Source of the DNA: Clostridiaceae bacterium
Lineage (GTDB): Bacteria; Bacillota; Clostridia; Oscillospirales; Acutalibacteraceae
Length of the DNA stretch: 35,407 bases
Assembly (NCBI GenBank): GCA_016297555.1
Contig: JAEDGK010000004.1
Span: 1 to 35,407, forward strand
Reading direction: 5' to 3'
A program made the position numbers and the translations under genes. The number at the start of each line of letters is the position of its first letter. Position 1 is the first letter of the stretch. Shown piece after piece: positions 17,385 to 24,976 of this stretch. The notes below the pieces were generated by a model. That model was not told the origin of the DNA and ran no database searches. It saw only the letters and a program-made list of their open reading frames with translations.

Positions 17385-17945
17385 ATGAATTTACCTAATA
17401 AGCTTACGGTAGCAAGAATTATTTTAACGCCGTTTTTCCTTGTGGCAATGGTTTTAAACTTTAAATATCATTATTTGGTTGCAACGCTGATATTTATTGC
17501 AGCGTCCGTAACGGATTTCCTTGACGGAAAAATTGCAAGAAAAAACAATCTTGTAACAACTTTCGGAAAGCTTTGCGACCCTGTCGCCGATAAAATGCTG
17601 ACAACGGCGGCGCTTCTCGCTTTTATGAAGCTTGGTTTATGCAACATTTGGATAGTTATGATAGTCCTTTCAAGAGAATTTCTTGTAACATCTTTTCGCC
17701 TTGTTGCATCTGCTCAGGGGGTTGTCATTGCCGCCGGTATCTGGGGAAAGCTGAAAACTGCAAGCCAAATGATTTTCTCAATAATAATTATGATTGGGAT
17801 ACATTTCGTTGAAATCTATTCCCTTGACTTTGGAAAATTTTCGCTGATTTCCAATATACTTCTTTGGATTACCGCCGTTCTTACGGTGATTTCAGGAGTA
17901 AAATATATTGTTGACGGCAAAAAAGTAATTGACTTTTCCAAATAA
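17385..17945 (+). CDS. pgsA: CDP-diacylglycerol-glycerol-3-phosphate 3-phosphatidyltransferase
   Basis: 186-residue integral membrane enzyme that makes phosphatidylglycerophosphate, the first committed step to phosphatidylglycerol and cardiolipin. It begins NLPNKLTVARIILTP, the usual PgsA opening. The CDP-alcohol phosphotransferase signature spans DFLDGKIARKNN and then G-K-L-C-D-P-V-A-D-K (D-G-x2-A-R-x8-G-x3-D-x3-D). About five hydrophobic segments. Ribosome site AAGGAGG is just upstream. Last gene of the recA group. The cysE-operon -35 box lies inside its 3' end. Confidence 0.95.
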   Translation: MNLPNKLTVARIILTPFFLVAMVLNFKYHYLVATLIFIAASVTDFLDGKIARKNNLVTTFGKLCDPVADKMLTTAALLAFMKLGLCNIWIVMIVLSREFLVTSFRLVASAQGVVIAAGIWGKLKTASQMIFSIIIMIGIHFVEIYSLDFGKFSLISNILLWITAVLTVISGVKYIVDGKKVIDFSK

Positions 17946-17957
17946 ACAACATATAAT
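17929..17957 (+). promoter_or_regulatory. promoter of the T-box cysE-cysS operon
   Basis: TTGACT (17929-17934), a 17-base spacer and TATAAT (17952-17957). The -35 box is within the last codons of pgsA. Confidence 0.8.
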
Positions 17958-17969
17958 ACAGTAAAAATA

Positions 17970-18210
17970 CCGAAAAATGCGATCGTCGGGAGAGTAGCCG
18001 TTTTAATGCATATCAGAGAGGAAGCGGGCAGCTGAAAACGCTTCTTATGCACGCTCGGTGAAATGCACCCGCCGGCACACAGGGGGAAATTTGCAGTATC
18101 TCTGTGCGTTTTGGCTGCGTTAAAGCCCGGTTTTAATTACCGTAAGCAATAAACAGGAGTGGAACCGCGTATTTACGCCTCCGTAGTCTTTTTTGACTGC
18201 GGAGGTTTTT
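17970..18210 (+). promoter_or_regulatory. T-box leader, cysteine-specific
   Basis: AGGAGTGGAACCGCG at 18155-18169 is the conserved T-box sequence. A stem I candidate has a GGGAGAGTA bulge at 17988-17996 and GTGAAATGCACC at 18059-18070, putting TGC (Cys) at 18064-18066 in the specifier position. The bulge TGGA (18160-18163) complements TCCA, the 3' end expected of tRNA-Cys with U73. A terminator hairpin (CCTCCGTAGTC 18178-18188, GACTGCGGAGG 18195-18205, then five T) competes with antiterminator pairing of GGAG (18156-18159) to CTCC (18179-18182). Uncharged tRNA-Cys should turn on cysE and cysS. Confidence 0.93.
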
Positions 18211-18244
18211 AATGTTTTTTAAACTAACTGAAGGATGTGATTTT

Positions 18245-18877
18245 TTGTTCAATCAGTTGAGGGAGGATATTGCCTGCGTCAAAGACCGCGATCCGGCGGC
18301 ACGCTCTGCAATCGAAATTCTTCTTCTGTATCCCGGTCTTAAAGCAATCAGGCTTCACAGAATCGCAAACAAGCTTTATAAGAAAAAGATGTTTTTTGCA
18401 GCCCGTTGGGTGTCGCAAAGAGCTTCAAAAAAAACGGGAATTGAAATACATCCGGCAGTTACTATCGGAAAAAGATTTTTTATTGACCACGGGACGGGGG
18501 TTGTTATCGGCGAAACGGCTGTTATCGGCGATGATGTAACCGTATATCAGGGGGTAACTCTCGGCGGAACGGGTAAGGATACGGGGAAAAGACATCCCAC
18601 CATAGGCAATAATGTTATGATAGGAGCAGGTGCAAAAGTTCTTGGTCCTTTGAATATCGGCGACAACACGAGAATTGCGGCGGGCGCCGTTGTTTTGAAC
18701 GATATTCCGCCTAATTCAACTGCAGTCGGCGTTCCCGCCCATGTTGTAAAACGCGACGGCGTAAGAGTTAACGACCTTGATCAGGTTCACATTCCCGATC
18801 CCGTTGCACAGGAAATAGCAAGGCTCGAAAGTCAAATTGAGGAGCTTAAAACTCAGATCAAACAGGAGGAAAAATAA
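18245..18877 (+). CDS. cysE: serine O-acetyltransferase
   Basis: Makes O-acetylserine from serine and acetyl-CoA, the acceptor for sulfide in cysteine synthesis. The left-handed beta-helix hexapeptide repeats run through HPAVTIGKRFFIDHGTG, VVIGETAVIGDDVTVYQGVT and IGAGAKVLGPLNIGDNTRIA. His in IDHGTG and the HPTIGNNVMIGAG block match CysE. I prefer TTG 18245 (MFNQLREDIACVKDRDPAARS) because AAGGATGTGA (18231-18240) precedes it and this is the family's usual N-terminus; an upstream in-frame ATG at 18212, using the terminator arm's GGAGG, would add 11 atypical residues. A short coiled tail ends the protein. Its stop abuts the cysS ATG. Confidence 0.94.
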   Translation: MFNQLREDIACVKDRDPAARSAIEILLLYPGLKAIRLHRIANKLYKKKMFFAARWVSQRASKKTGIEIHPAVTIGKRFFIDHGTGVVIGETAVIGDDVTVYQGVTLGGTGKDTGKRHPTIGNNVMIGAGAKVLGPLNIGDNTRIAAGAVVLNDIPPNSTAVGVPAHVVKRDGVRVNDLDQVHIPDPVAQEIARLESQIEELKTQIKQEEK

Positions 18878-20269
18878 ATGAAAGTTTTCAACACTCTGAC
18901 AAGAGAAAAAGAAGAATTTAAGCCCATAAAAGAGGGTGAAGTTAAGATTTATGCCTGCGGACCCACGGTATATAATTACATCCATATTGGTAATGCAAGG
19001 CCGATTTGTGTTTTTGATGTTTTGAGAAGATATCTCGAATACAGGGGATATAAAGTTACCTTTGTTCAGAATTTTACAGACATTGACGATAAAATTATAA
19101 AGCGTGCCAATGAGGAAGGCTCTACCTTTACCGAGGTTTCCGAAAAGTATATCAAAGAGTTTTGGAAAGACGCCGAAGGCTTGAATTTCAGACCCGCTAC
19201 GGTTCATCCCAAGGCAACTGAAAATGTTGATAAGATTATTGAAATTGTTAAGGGACTTATTGACAACGGTCATGCCTATGAGGTTGACGGCGATGTTTAT
19301 TTCAGCCCCAAAACCTTTGACGAATACGGCAAGCTTTCCCACCAGCCTCTTGAAGAACTTGAAGCCGGAGCAAGAATAATGGTCGGTGATATCAAAAAAG
19401 ACCCCATGGATTTTGCGCTTTGGAAGTCGGCAAAGCCCGGTGAGCCTTATTGGGAGTCTCCCTGGGGCAAGGGCAGACCCGGCTGGCATATTGAATGTTC
19501 CGCTATGGTTTGCAGATATCTTGGCGAAAGCATTGATATTCATTGCGGCGGTCAGGATCTTATTTTCCCGCATCACGAAAATGAAATCGCTCAGAGCGAA
19601 TGCTTCACAGGCAAACCGTTTGCCAATTATTGGATGCACAACGGCTATATTAATGTTGATAATGTTAAGATGTCAAAATCCCTCGGTAATTTCTTTACCG
19701 TCAGAGATGTTGCGGAAAAATACGGCTATGAGCCGATAAGATATCTTATGATATCATCTTCATACAGAAGCCCGATAAATTACAGCGTTGATATAATCGA
19801 GCAGTGTAAAGCGTCGCTTTCGAGGTTATATACCTGCCGTGACAGCATTGATTTCGAGATTAAGAATGCGACCGACGGCGAGCTTTCCGAGAGCGTAAAA
19901 TCACAGCTTGACAAACGAGTCGCACAGTTTATCGAGGCAATGGATGATGACCTTAACACGGCAGACGGTATAGCTGCGGTTTTCGAGCTTGTAAGAGATA
20001 TTAACACTCTTGTTATAGGTAAAGGTCAGTCTAAATCAACGGCGGAATATGCCGCAAAGATTTTTGATGAGCTTACGGGTGTTCTCGGCCTTGTTTACAA
20101 CCGTAAAACAGAAACGCTTGACGCTGATATTGACGCTATGATTGAAGCAAGAACTCAGGCAAGAAAATCAAAGAATTGGGCAGAAGCGGACAGAATCCGT
20201 GATGAGCTCAAAGCTATGGGCATTGTTCTTGAAGATACAGCTCAGGGTGTTAAGTGGCACAGAGAATAA
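18878..20269 (+). CDS. cysS: cysteinyl-tRNA synthetase
   Basis: 463-residue class I synthetase charging tRNA-Cys. It has the HIGH-type motif HIGN in YNYIHIGNARP, the KMSKS motif intact as KMSKSLGNFF, and zinc-ligand regions around YACGPTVYNY, WHIECSAM and the HCGGQDLIFPHHENE block. The C-terminal helical domain ends in EARTQARKSKNWAEADRIRD, the usual CysRS tail. The start is immediately after the cysE stop, and its ribosome site CAGGAGG is inside cysE. Shared T-box control with cysE links cysteine supply to tRNA-Cys charging. Confidence 0.98.
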   Translation: MKVFNTLTREKEEFKPIKEGEVKIYACGPTVYNYIHIGNARPICVFDVLRRYLEYRGYKVTFVQNFTDIDDKIIKRANEEGSTFTEVSEKYIKEFWKDAEGLNFRPATVHPKATENVDKIIEIVKGLIDNGHAYEVDGDVYFSPKTFDEYGKLSHQPLEELEAGARIMVGDIKKDPMDFALWKSAKPGEPYWESPWGKGRPGWHIECSAMVCRYLGESIDIHCGGQDLIFPHHENEIAQSECFTGKPFANYWMHNGYINVDNVKMSKSLGNFFTVRDVAEKYGYEPIRYLMISSSYRSPINYSVDIIEQCKASLSRLYTCRDSIDFEIKNATDGELSESVKSQLDKRVAQFIEAMDDDLNTADGIAAVFELVRDINTLVIGKGQSKSTAEYAAKIFDELTGVLGLVYNRKTETLDADIDAMIEARTQARKSKNWAEADRIRDELKAMGIVLEDTAQGVKWHRE

Positions 20270-20277
20270 TAATTGGC

Positions 20278-20308
20278 GCGCCGATTGAAAAATCGGCGCA
20301 CTTTTTTT
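20278..20308 (+). terminator. rho-independent terminator after cysS
   Basis: GCGCCGATT (20278-20286) pairs perfectly with AATCGGCGC (20291-20299) around a GAAA loop, followed by CTTTTTTT. Confidence 0.92.
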
Positions 20309-20358
20309 AATAATTTTGCTAATAATATAAAAATATTATTAGTTTTTTAAAATTTTAC

Positions 20359-20387
20359 TTGCTTTTTTGCAAATGTTGTGATATAAT
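20359..20387 (+). promoter_or_regulatory. promoter of rpsB-tsf, extended -10
   Basis: TTGCTT (20359-20364), a 17-base spacer and TATAAT (20382-20387), with TG at 20379-20380 giving TGATATAAT. The transcript would have a leader of about 120 bases. Confidence 0.8.
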
Positions 20388-20403
20388 GCCAACGCAAATC
20401 ACA

Positions 20404-20491
20404 CGCAAAGCTATTTTTATTAATAGTGCGGCGTTAAAAACCGTTTTAATATCAGGCTTTGCGGCGGTTCGTATCTGACACGAAAAGATAC
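20404..20491 (+). ncRNA. predicted structured leader of rpsB
   Basis: CGCAAAGC (20404-20411) pairs perfectly with GCTTTGCG (20456-20463). Inside lie two smaller helices: CTATT/AATAG (20411-20415 with 20422-20426, sharing one base with the outer stem) and TTAAAA/TTTTAA (20434-20439 with 20444-20449). GTATCT/AGATAC (20471-20476 with 20486-20491) follows, ahead of the ribosome site AGGAGG. This resembles a ribosomal-protein autoregulatory leader, possibly bound by S2, but I recognise no named family. Confidence 0.45.
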
Positions 20492-20514
20492 AAATAAACT
20501 TAGGAGGAAAAATC

Positions 20515-21246
20515 ATGTCAGTAGTATCAATGAAGCAATTACTCGAAGCAGGCGTCCATTTCGGACACCAGACCAGAAGATGGAACCCCAAGATGGCGGA
20601 ATACATCTTCACAGAGCGTAACGGTATCTACATCATCGACCTTCAGAAGACCGTTAAGAAGCTCGAAGAAGCTTATATGTTTGTTCGTGACATCGCGGCA
20701 GACGGCGGCGAAATCCTTTTTGTCGGCACAAAGAAGCAGGCTCAGGATTCCGTTAAGGAAGAGGCAATCCGTTGCGGTATGCCTTATGTAAACGCTCGTT
20801 GGCTCGGCGGTATGCTCACAAACTTCAACACCATTCAGAAGAGAATCAAGAGACTTGCTCAGCTCAAGACTATGGAAGCTGACGGCACATTTGATCTTCT
20901 TCCCAAAAAGGAAGTTACAAAGCTTAATCTTGAAATTGAAAAGCTCGAAAAGTTTATGGGCGGCATTACCGAAATGAGAAAGCAGCCCGCAGCTATGTTT
21001 ATAGTTGACCCCCGCAAAGAAAGAATCGCTGTTCTTGAAGCAAAGAAGCTCGGTATCCCCATCGTTGCCATTGTTGACACCAACTGCGATCCCGATGAGG
21101 TTGATTATGTAATCCCCGGCAACGACGATGCAATCCGTGCCGTTAAGCTCATTGCAGGCGCAATGGCTGACGCGGTTATCGAGGGCAGACAGGGCGAGCA
21201 GACTGCTCCCGAAGTAGCTGCTGAAGAAGCAACAGAGGAGGAATAA
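20515..21246 (+). CDS. rpsB: 30S ribosomal protein S2
   Basis: 243 residues, normal for S2. It begins with VVSMKQLLEAGVHFGHQTRR and RWNPKMAEYIFTERNGIYII, and includes FVGTKKQAQDSVKEEAIR, RWLGGMLTNFNTI and IPIVAIVDTNCDPDEVDYVI. The acidic, Ala/Glu-rich tail is common in clostridia. AGGAGGAAAA precedes the ATG. First gene of the rpsB-tsf pair, with its own promoter and a foldable leader. Confidence 0.98.
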   Translation: MSVVSMKQLLEAGVHFGHQTRRWNPKMAEYIFTERNGIYIIDLQKTVKKLEEAYMFVRDIAADGGEILFVGTKKQAQDSVKEEAIRCGMPYVNARWLGGMLTNFNTIQKRIKRLAQLKTMEADGTFDLLPKKEVTKLNLEIEKLEKFMGGITEMRKQPAAMFIVDPRKERIAVLEAKKLGIPIVAIVDTNCDPDEVDYVIPGNDDAIRAVKLIAGAMADAVIEGRQGEQTAPEVAAEEATEEE

Positions 21247-21250
21247 TATA

Positions 21251-22342
21251 ATGGCAGCATTTACAGCTAAAGATGTTCAGGCTCTCAGAGAGAAAACAAA
21301 TGTCGGTATGATGGACTGCAAAAAAGCACTTGTTGAAGCTGACGGCGATATGGACAAGGCAATAGAAATCCTTCGCGAAAAAGGTCTTGCAACTGCAGCT
21401 AAAAAGGCAAGCAGAGTTGCTGCTGAAGGCGTTATCGGTCTTTACTCTGACGGCAACGCATCCGCTCTTGTTGAACTGAACTGCGAAACCGACTTTGTTG
21501 GTAACGGCGCAGAATTCAAGGCTCTTGCAAATCAGATTGCAAAGACCGTTGTTGAAAAGAAGCCTGCTGATCTTGACGCTCTTCTTGCAACAACAATTTC
21601 CGACGGTTCAGTTTCCGTTGCAGATGCAATTCAGGAGCTCTTCCTTAAAATTCGTGAAAACCTCAAGCTTCGCCGTTTTGTCCTTGTTGAGGGAACAACT
21701 GTTTCATATATCCACGGCGGCGGTTCTGTAGGCGTTCTCGTAAGCTTTGAAACCAACGCAGCCGATAACGCTGAGTTTGTTGCAATGGGCAAGAATATTG
21801 CTATGCAGGTTGCAGCAATGAGCCCCGAATATCTTAGCAAAGACGATATTTCAGCTGACGAACTTGCAAAGATGAAGTCTATCACAATCGATAGCTCGTT
21901 GAATAAGCCCGAATCACTTCCCAAGCCCATCCTCAGAAAGCTTTTAGAAAAAGCTTGCAGCGAGAAGCTTTGGAGCGATGAAGACATTGCCGCTTATGAG
22001 GAGCAGAAGAACAATAATTTCCTCTTCAACTTCCTCTCCAAAGAGGCTGTTGCAACTCTTGCAGAGCTTGCAGTAGCAGGCAAAGATGAATTCGTAAATG
22101 ACAAGATTTTTGCCGGTGCTGTTGAAGGACGTATCAAGAAGCAAATCAAAGAAATCTGCCTTCTTGAGCAGCCCTTTGTCCGCTCAGACCTCTTTGAAGG
22201 CTCAGTTGGCGGATATGTTGCACAGGTTGCCAAGACAATCGGTGCTGATATAAAAGTTACAGGCTTTGTCCGTCTTGCAAAGGGCGAAGGCATCGAGAAG
22301 AAAGAAGACAATTTTGCAGCAGAAGTTGCAAGTATGATGTAA
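21251..22342 (+). CDS. tsf: elongation factor Ts, with an internal insertion
   Basis: Guanine-nucleotide exchange factor for EF-Tu. The N-terminal UBA-like domain and the EF-Tu contact TDFV (in CETDFVGNGAEF) are intact, as is the C-terminal GFVRLAKGEGIEKKEDNFAAEV block. At 363 residues it is long; E. coli EF-Ts has about 283. The extra length sits between about residues 212 and 278, where other EF-Ts proteins need about 60 fewer residues to go from DELAK to VEGRIKK. The inserted part is helical-looking, with SDEDIAAYEEQKNNNFLF. The frame is continuous, so this is not an error-type break. Ribosome site GAGGAGGAA is upstream. Confidence 0.95.
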   Translation: MAAFTAKDVQALREKTNVGMMDCKKALVEADGDMDKAIEILREKGLATAAKKASRVAAEGVIGLYSDGNASALVELNCETDFVGNGAEFKALANQIAKTVVEKKPADLDALLATTISDGSVSVADAIQELFLKIRENLKLRRFVLVEGTTVSYIHGGGSVGVLVSFETNAADNAEFVAMGKNIAMQVAAMSPEYLSKDDISADELAKMKSITIDSSLNKPESLPKPILRKLLEKACSEKLWSDEDIAAYEEQKNNNFLFNFLSKEAVATLAELAVAGKDEFVNDKIFAGAVEGRIKKQIKEICLLEQPFVRSDLFEGSVGGYVAQVAKTIGADIKVTGFVRLAKGEGIEKKEDNFAAEVASMM

Positions 22343-22359
22343 TCTTCAAAAAACAGATT

Positions 22360-22396
22360 AACGGCTGTTACCTTTTTGGGTAGCAGCCGTTTTTTA
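22360..22396 (+). terminator. terminator after tsf
   Basis: AACGGCTGTTACC (22360-22372) pairs with GGTAGCAGCCGTT (22379-22391) with a single G-U pair, followed by a T run to 22396. It sits between convergent genes. Confidence 0.9.
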
Positions 22397-22402
22397 CGCT
22401 GA

Positions 22403-23668
22403 TTATTCAAAATAAATCGGGTTTGTTATGGCACATATTCGCCTTAGCTTTCCTTTGCCTTTAATCGCTTTTACATATATAAAGCTTGAACTGCCGGGGT
22501 TGACTTCAAAAACGGAATCTTCTCCGCTTTTTCTGGCCGCTTTTTCTTCTCCGAAGTCATTAACGGTTATTATTTCGGCGTTTCCGAGATTTTCTGCGGC
22601 TATTATGAGCTTTTCGGCACTGCCTCTCCGTACTGTTTCTCCCAAAGTTGCCTCGCCGTATCTTACATCAAGCTTTGGCCCGTCAACGCCGTTTGTAACA
22701 AAGGAACGCCCGTTTTTAATTGAGTTCAGAATGTCGTCAGCCGATTTCGACGGAGAAAGAACAGCAGTTACGGGATTTGCCAGCCTTGCAAGTGAATGCG
22801 GTCTGTGATAATCGCTTCCGCCTACAATCGGTATTTTTCTGCCGGCTCTCAAAAGCTCCGTCCACCATTTAACCGCATCAAGGTTCGACGGGCGCATGGG
22901 TCCGTTCCATATTTCCATCATATCAAAAGCGTTTTCATCCTCCCATAAATACGGGCAGAAACGGCATTTTGGGTGATTGACGGAAATAACAGCTCCCATT
23001 GAGCGGGCGTCTGAGATTATTTTATGCATTTCATCTCTGCTGTTTGCAATAAAGGAGTTTTCAAAAGGAGCGTTTACACCGAAGAAATTCATATGTCCCT
23101 TATAATGAGTCCATTCAACAGCTTTTATAAAAGTCAGACCGTCTTGATGAGGCAGGCAGAAGTTTTCGGCAAAATTATTGTGATTGGCAATCCCGATAAA
23201 ATCAAGCCCCGCTTTTTGAGCCATCTTGCCGAGCGTATATGTGTCGAATTTTCCGTCGGATGCATCGGAATGAATGTGTAAATCACCAAGCAAAAGCTTT
23301 TCGGCTTTCATTTCAAAATCAACGGAGTATTTCACCTGAACTCCGGTTTCCAATACATGATAAGCGCCGATGATTATTTTCCACTCACCGGGATTGATTT
23401 TTTCACAAAGATAACCGTTTGACGAGCTGAATTCTCCAACGGATATTTTGCTGTGTGCACTTCCTGACCAGCCGAGGAACCTGCCTTTTTCGTCAGCAAT
23501 GCCGATGTCGATAACATTTGTAGGATGTAAATCACCCATAAGTCCTTTTGCACCGCGCTGATATTCATAAGAAACGGTTATTTTTTCAACACCGTCAGGC
23601 ACCGTAAAGGGGATTGTGTAATATGTACCTTCCTTGGAATGCTCCACGTTATGTATTATTTCAAGCAT
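22403..23668 (-). CDS. PHP-domain metallohydrolase, CehA/McbA family
   Basis: About 421 residues. An N-terminal beta-rich region (residues about 1-125) precedes a PHP domain beginning LLGDLHIHSDASDG (H-x-H-S-D metal motif). It continues with DFIGIANHNNF, INHPK-type histidines in VISVNHPKCRF, and IVGGSDYHRPHS, all expected metal ligands. A C-terminal beta domain follows. Family members hydrolyse phosphoesters or carbamates such as carbaryl; the substrate here is unknown. No signal peptide is seen. I chose ATG 23668, which has GGCGGTGA upstream, over an earlier TTG-type start. Single-gene unit with promoter 23688-23716. Confidence 0.85.
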   Translation of the reverse strand: MLEIIHNVEHSKEGTYYTIPFTVPDGVEKITVSYEYQRGAKGLMGDLHPTNVIDIGIADEKGRFLGWSGSAHSKISVGEFSSSNGYLCEKINPGEWKIIIGAYHVLETGVQVKYSVDFEMKAEKLLLGDLHIHSDASDGKFDTYTLGKMAQKAGLDFIGIANHNNFAENFCLPHQDGLTFIKAVEWTHYKGHMNFFGVNAPFENSFIANSRDEMHKIISDARSMGAVISVNHPKCRFCPYLWEDENAFDMMEIWNGPMRPSNLDAVKWWTELLRAGRKIPIVGGSDYHRPHSLARLANPVTAVLSPSKSADDILNSIKNGRSFVTNGVDGPKLDVRYGEATLGETVRRGSAEKLIIAAENLGNAEIITVNDFGEEKAARKSGEDSVFEVNPGSSSFIYVKAIKGKGKLRRICAITNPIYFE

Positions 23669-23687
23669 ATTTTCACCGCCTGATATG

Positions 23688-23716
23688 ATTATAATACATT
23701 TTTCTTTTATACACAA
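23688..23716 (-). promoter_or_regulatory. promoter of the PHP-domain gene
   Basis: On the minus strand, TTGTGT (23711-23716) and TATAAT (23688-23693) separated by 17 bases, close upstream of the gene. Confidence 0.68.
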
Positions 23717-23778
23717 GGTACTATTCGGAAGTATGGCAAAAAATATAAAATATTTTTAAAATAAATTGTGAAAACATC

Positions 23779-23807
23779 TTGCATTTAACGCAGATATGTG
23801 TTAAAAT
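23779..23807 (+). promoter_or_regulatory. sigma-A promoter of secG
   Basis: TTGCAT (23779-23784), a 17-base spacer and TAAAAT (23802-23807), 35 bases upstream of the secG ATG. Confidence 0.75.
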
Positions 23808-23842
23808 CCATAAGTACAATAATTTCTGGAGGTTATTTACCT

Positions 23843-24094
23843 ATGCAGTGGTATGAAATCGTATTAGGTATCGTTCTTATTCTTACATCTCTCGCTCTTG
23901 TTGCAATCGTTCTTCTTCAGGAAGGTCGCTCGGCAGGTCTTTCAGGCGCAATCGCAGGCGGTGCTGAAACCTTTCTCGGAAAGAGCAAGGGCAGAACCGT
24001 TGAGCAAAAGCTTGTTAAGATAACAAAGGTTCTTGCTGTTGTTTTCTTTGTTCTTTCACTTGTTTCGACTCTGGTTGTTCTTTTCCTTAAATGA
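23843..24094 (+). CDS. secG: SecG, preprotein translocase subunit
   Basis: 83-residue inner-membrane protein of the SecYEG channel. Two hydrophobic segments (about residues 3-23 and 60-82) flank a glycine/serine-rich loop with LLQEGRSAGLSGAIAGG, the conserved SecG motif. Start ATG 23843, preceded by CTGGAGG; an upstream in-frame TTG would add 15 residues with no ribosome site. Single gene with its own promoter. The terminator overlaps the 3' end of sigK. Confidence 0.95.
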   Translation: MQWYEIVLGIVLILTSLALVAIVLLQEGRSAGLSGAIAGGAETFLGKSKGRTVEQKLVKITKVLAVVFFVLSLVSTLVVLFLK

Positions 24095-24106
24095 TTAACA
24101 TTTGAT

Positions 24107-24829
24107 TTATGAGAGCTGCTCTGATTTGAGCGGCTCTTTTGTTGTTTCTTCAAACCTTTTTCTCAGCTTTTCTATTACCTTTTTTTCAATTCTGCTGACA
24201 TATGAGCGTGAGATATCAAGCTTTTTTGCTATCTGTTTTTGCGTTAAAGGAATAGTTCCGTAAAGCCCGTATCGCAAAACTATTATTGTTTTTTCTCTTT
24301 CATCATCAAGCTCTTCAATATACTCATACAGCTTTTTTGCCATTATTTTGTCATTAATCTCATCTGCGATTGTGTCATCAATGCTGATGATATCCATAAG
24401 TGTAAGCGGATTCCCCTCGCTGTCGGAATCAATAGGCTCATTTATTGATATGTCATGTGCCGTCTTTTTTCGGCTTCTGAAATACATCAGCACCTCGTTT
24501 TCGATACACTTTGAAGCGTAGGTGGCAAGCTTTATGCCCTTTGAATCATCAAAGGTGTTTACAGCCTTTATAAGTCCGATTGTTCCGATAGATATCAAAT
24601 CATCCTGTTCGGACGAGTTTGAATAATATTTTTTAATTATATGCGCCACAAGCCTCAGGTTGTGTTCTATTATTATGTTTTTGGCTTTCATATCTCCGTT
24701 CTTATATTTTTTCCAATACTCTTTTTCTTCTTTTGCACTCAAAGCGGGCGGAAAAGAGCCGTTTCCTTTTAAGTGCAGAGCAAAGAAGAGAAATCCGCGG
24801 GAGATAATATCAACAATAATACCAAGCAT
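24107..24829 (-). CDS. sigK: RNA polymerase sporulation sigma factor SigK
   Basis: 240-residue late mother-cell sigma factor. It begins with a hydrophobic leader (MLGIIVDIISRGFLFFALHL), like the pro-sequence removed from pro-sigma-K in Bacillus, then GSFPPALSAKEE, the usual start of the mature protein. Region 2 contains IIEHNLRLVAHIIKKY and DLISIGTIGLIKAVNTFD; region 4 ends with a helix-turn-helix (LTQKQIAKKLDISRSYVSRIEKK). The gene is one piece: no skin element interrupts it. Convergent with secG, whose terminator lies in the last codons. A TATAAT lies upstream, but no confident mother-cell promoter could be fitted. Confidence 0.93.
   Translation of the reverse strand: MLGIIVDIISRGFLFFALHLKGNGSFPPALSAKEEKEYWKKYKNGDMKAKNIIIEHNLRLVAHIIKKYYSNSSEQDDLISIGTIGLIKAVNTFDDSKGIKLATYASKCIENEVLMYFRSRKKTAHDISINEPIDSDSEGNPLTLMDIISIDDTIADEINDKIMAKKLYEYIEELDDEREKTIIVLRYGLYGTIPLTQKQIAKKLDISRSYVSRIEKKVIEKLRKRFEETTKEPLKSEQLS
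24112..24140 (+). terminator. secG terminator inside the sigK 3' end
   Basis: AGAGCTGCTC (24112-24121) pairs with GAGCGGCTCT (24128-24137) with one G-U pair, and a T run follows. The hairpin is within the coding sequence for the last sigK residues on the other strand. Confidence 0.75.
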
Positions 24830-24919
24830 TAAAACACCTCATTCCATAAAATTATATTCCGAATGCAGCTTAAAATGATGAAAAATTTAACTTTAATCAG
24901 TTATTTATCAATATTAAAC

Positions 24920-24948
24920 TTGAAACTTAATATAAAAAGATATATAAT
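24920..24948 (+). promoter_or_regulatory. sigma-A promoter of the isomerase/phosphoesterase genes
   Basis: TTGAAA (24920-24925), a 17-base spacer and TATAAT (24943-24948). The ATG at 24977 is preceded by GGGGTGAG. Confidence 0.75.
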
Positions 24949-24976
24949 ATAATAAATATAACTTCGGGGTGAGCTT

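Noticed and set aside
18716..19639. 307-residue minus-strand reading frame
   Set aside because: It lies antisense to the well-supported cysE and cysS genes and looks like their codon-bias shadow.
24830..24900. Sigma-E promoter for sigK
   Set aside because: A TATAAT is present, but no -35 element with the right sequence and spacing could be fitted, so I did not annotate it.
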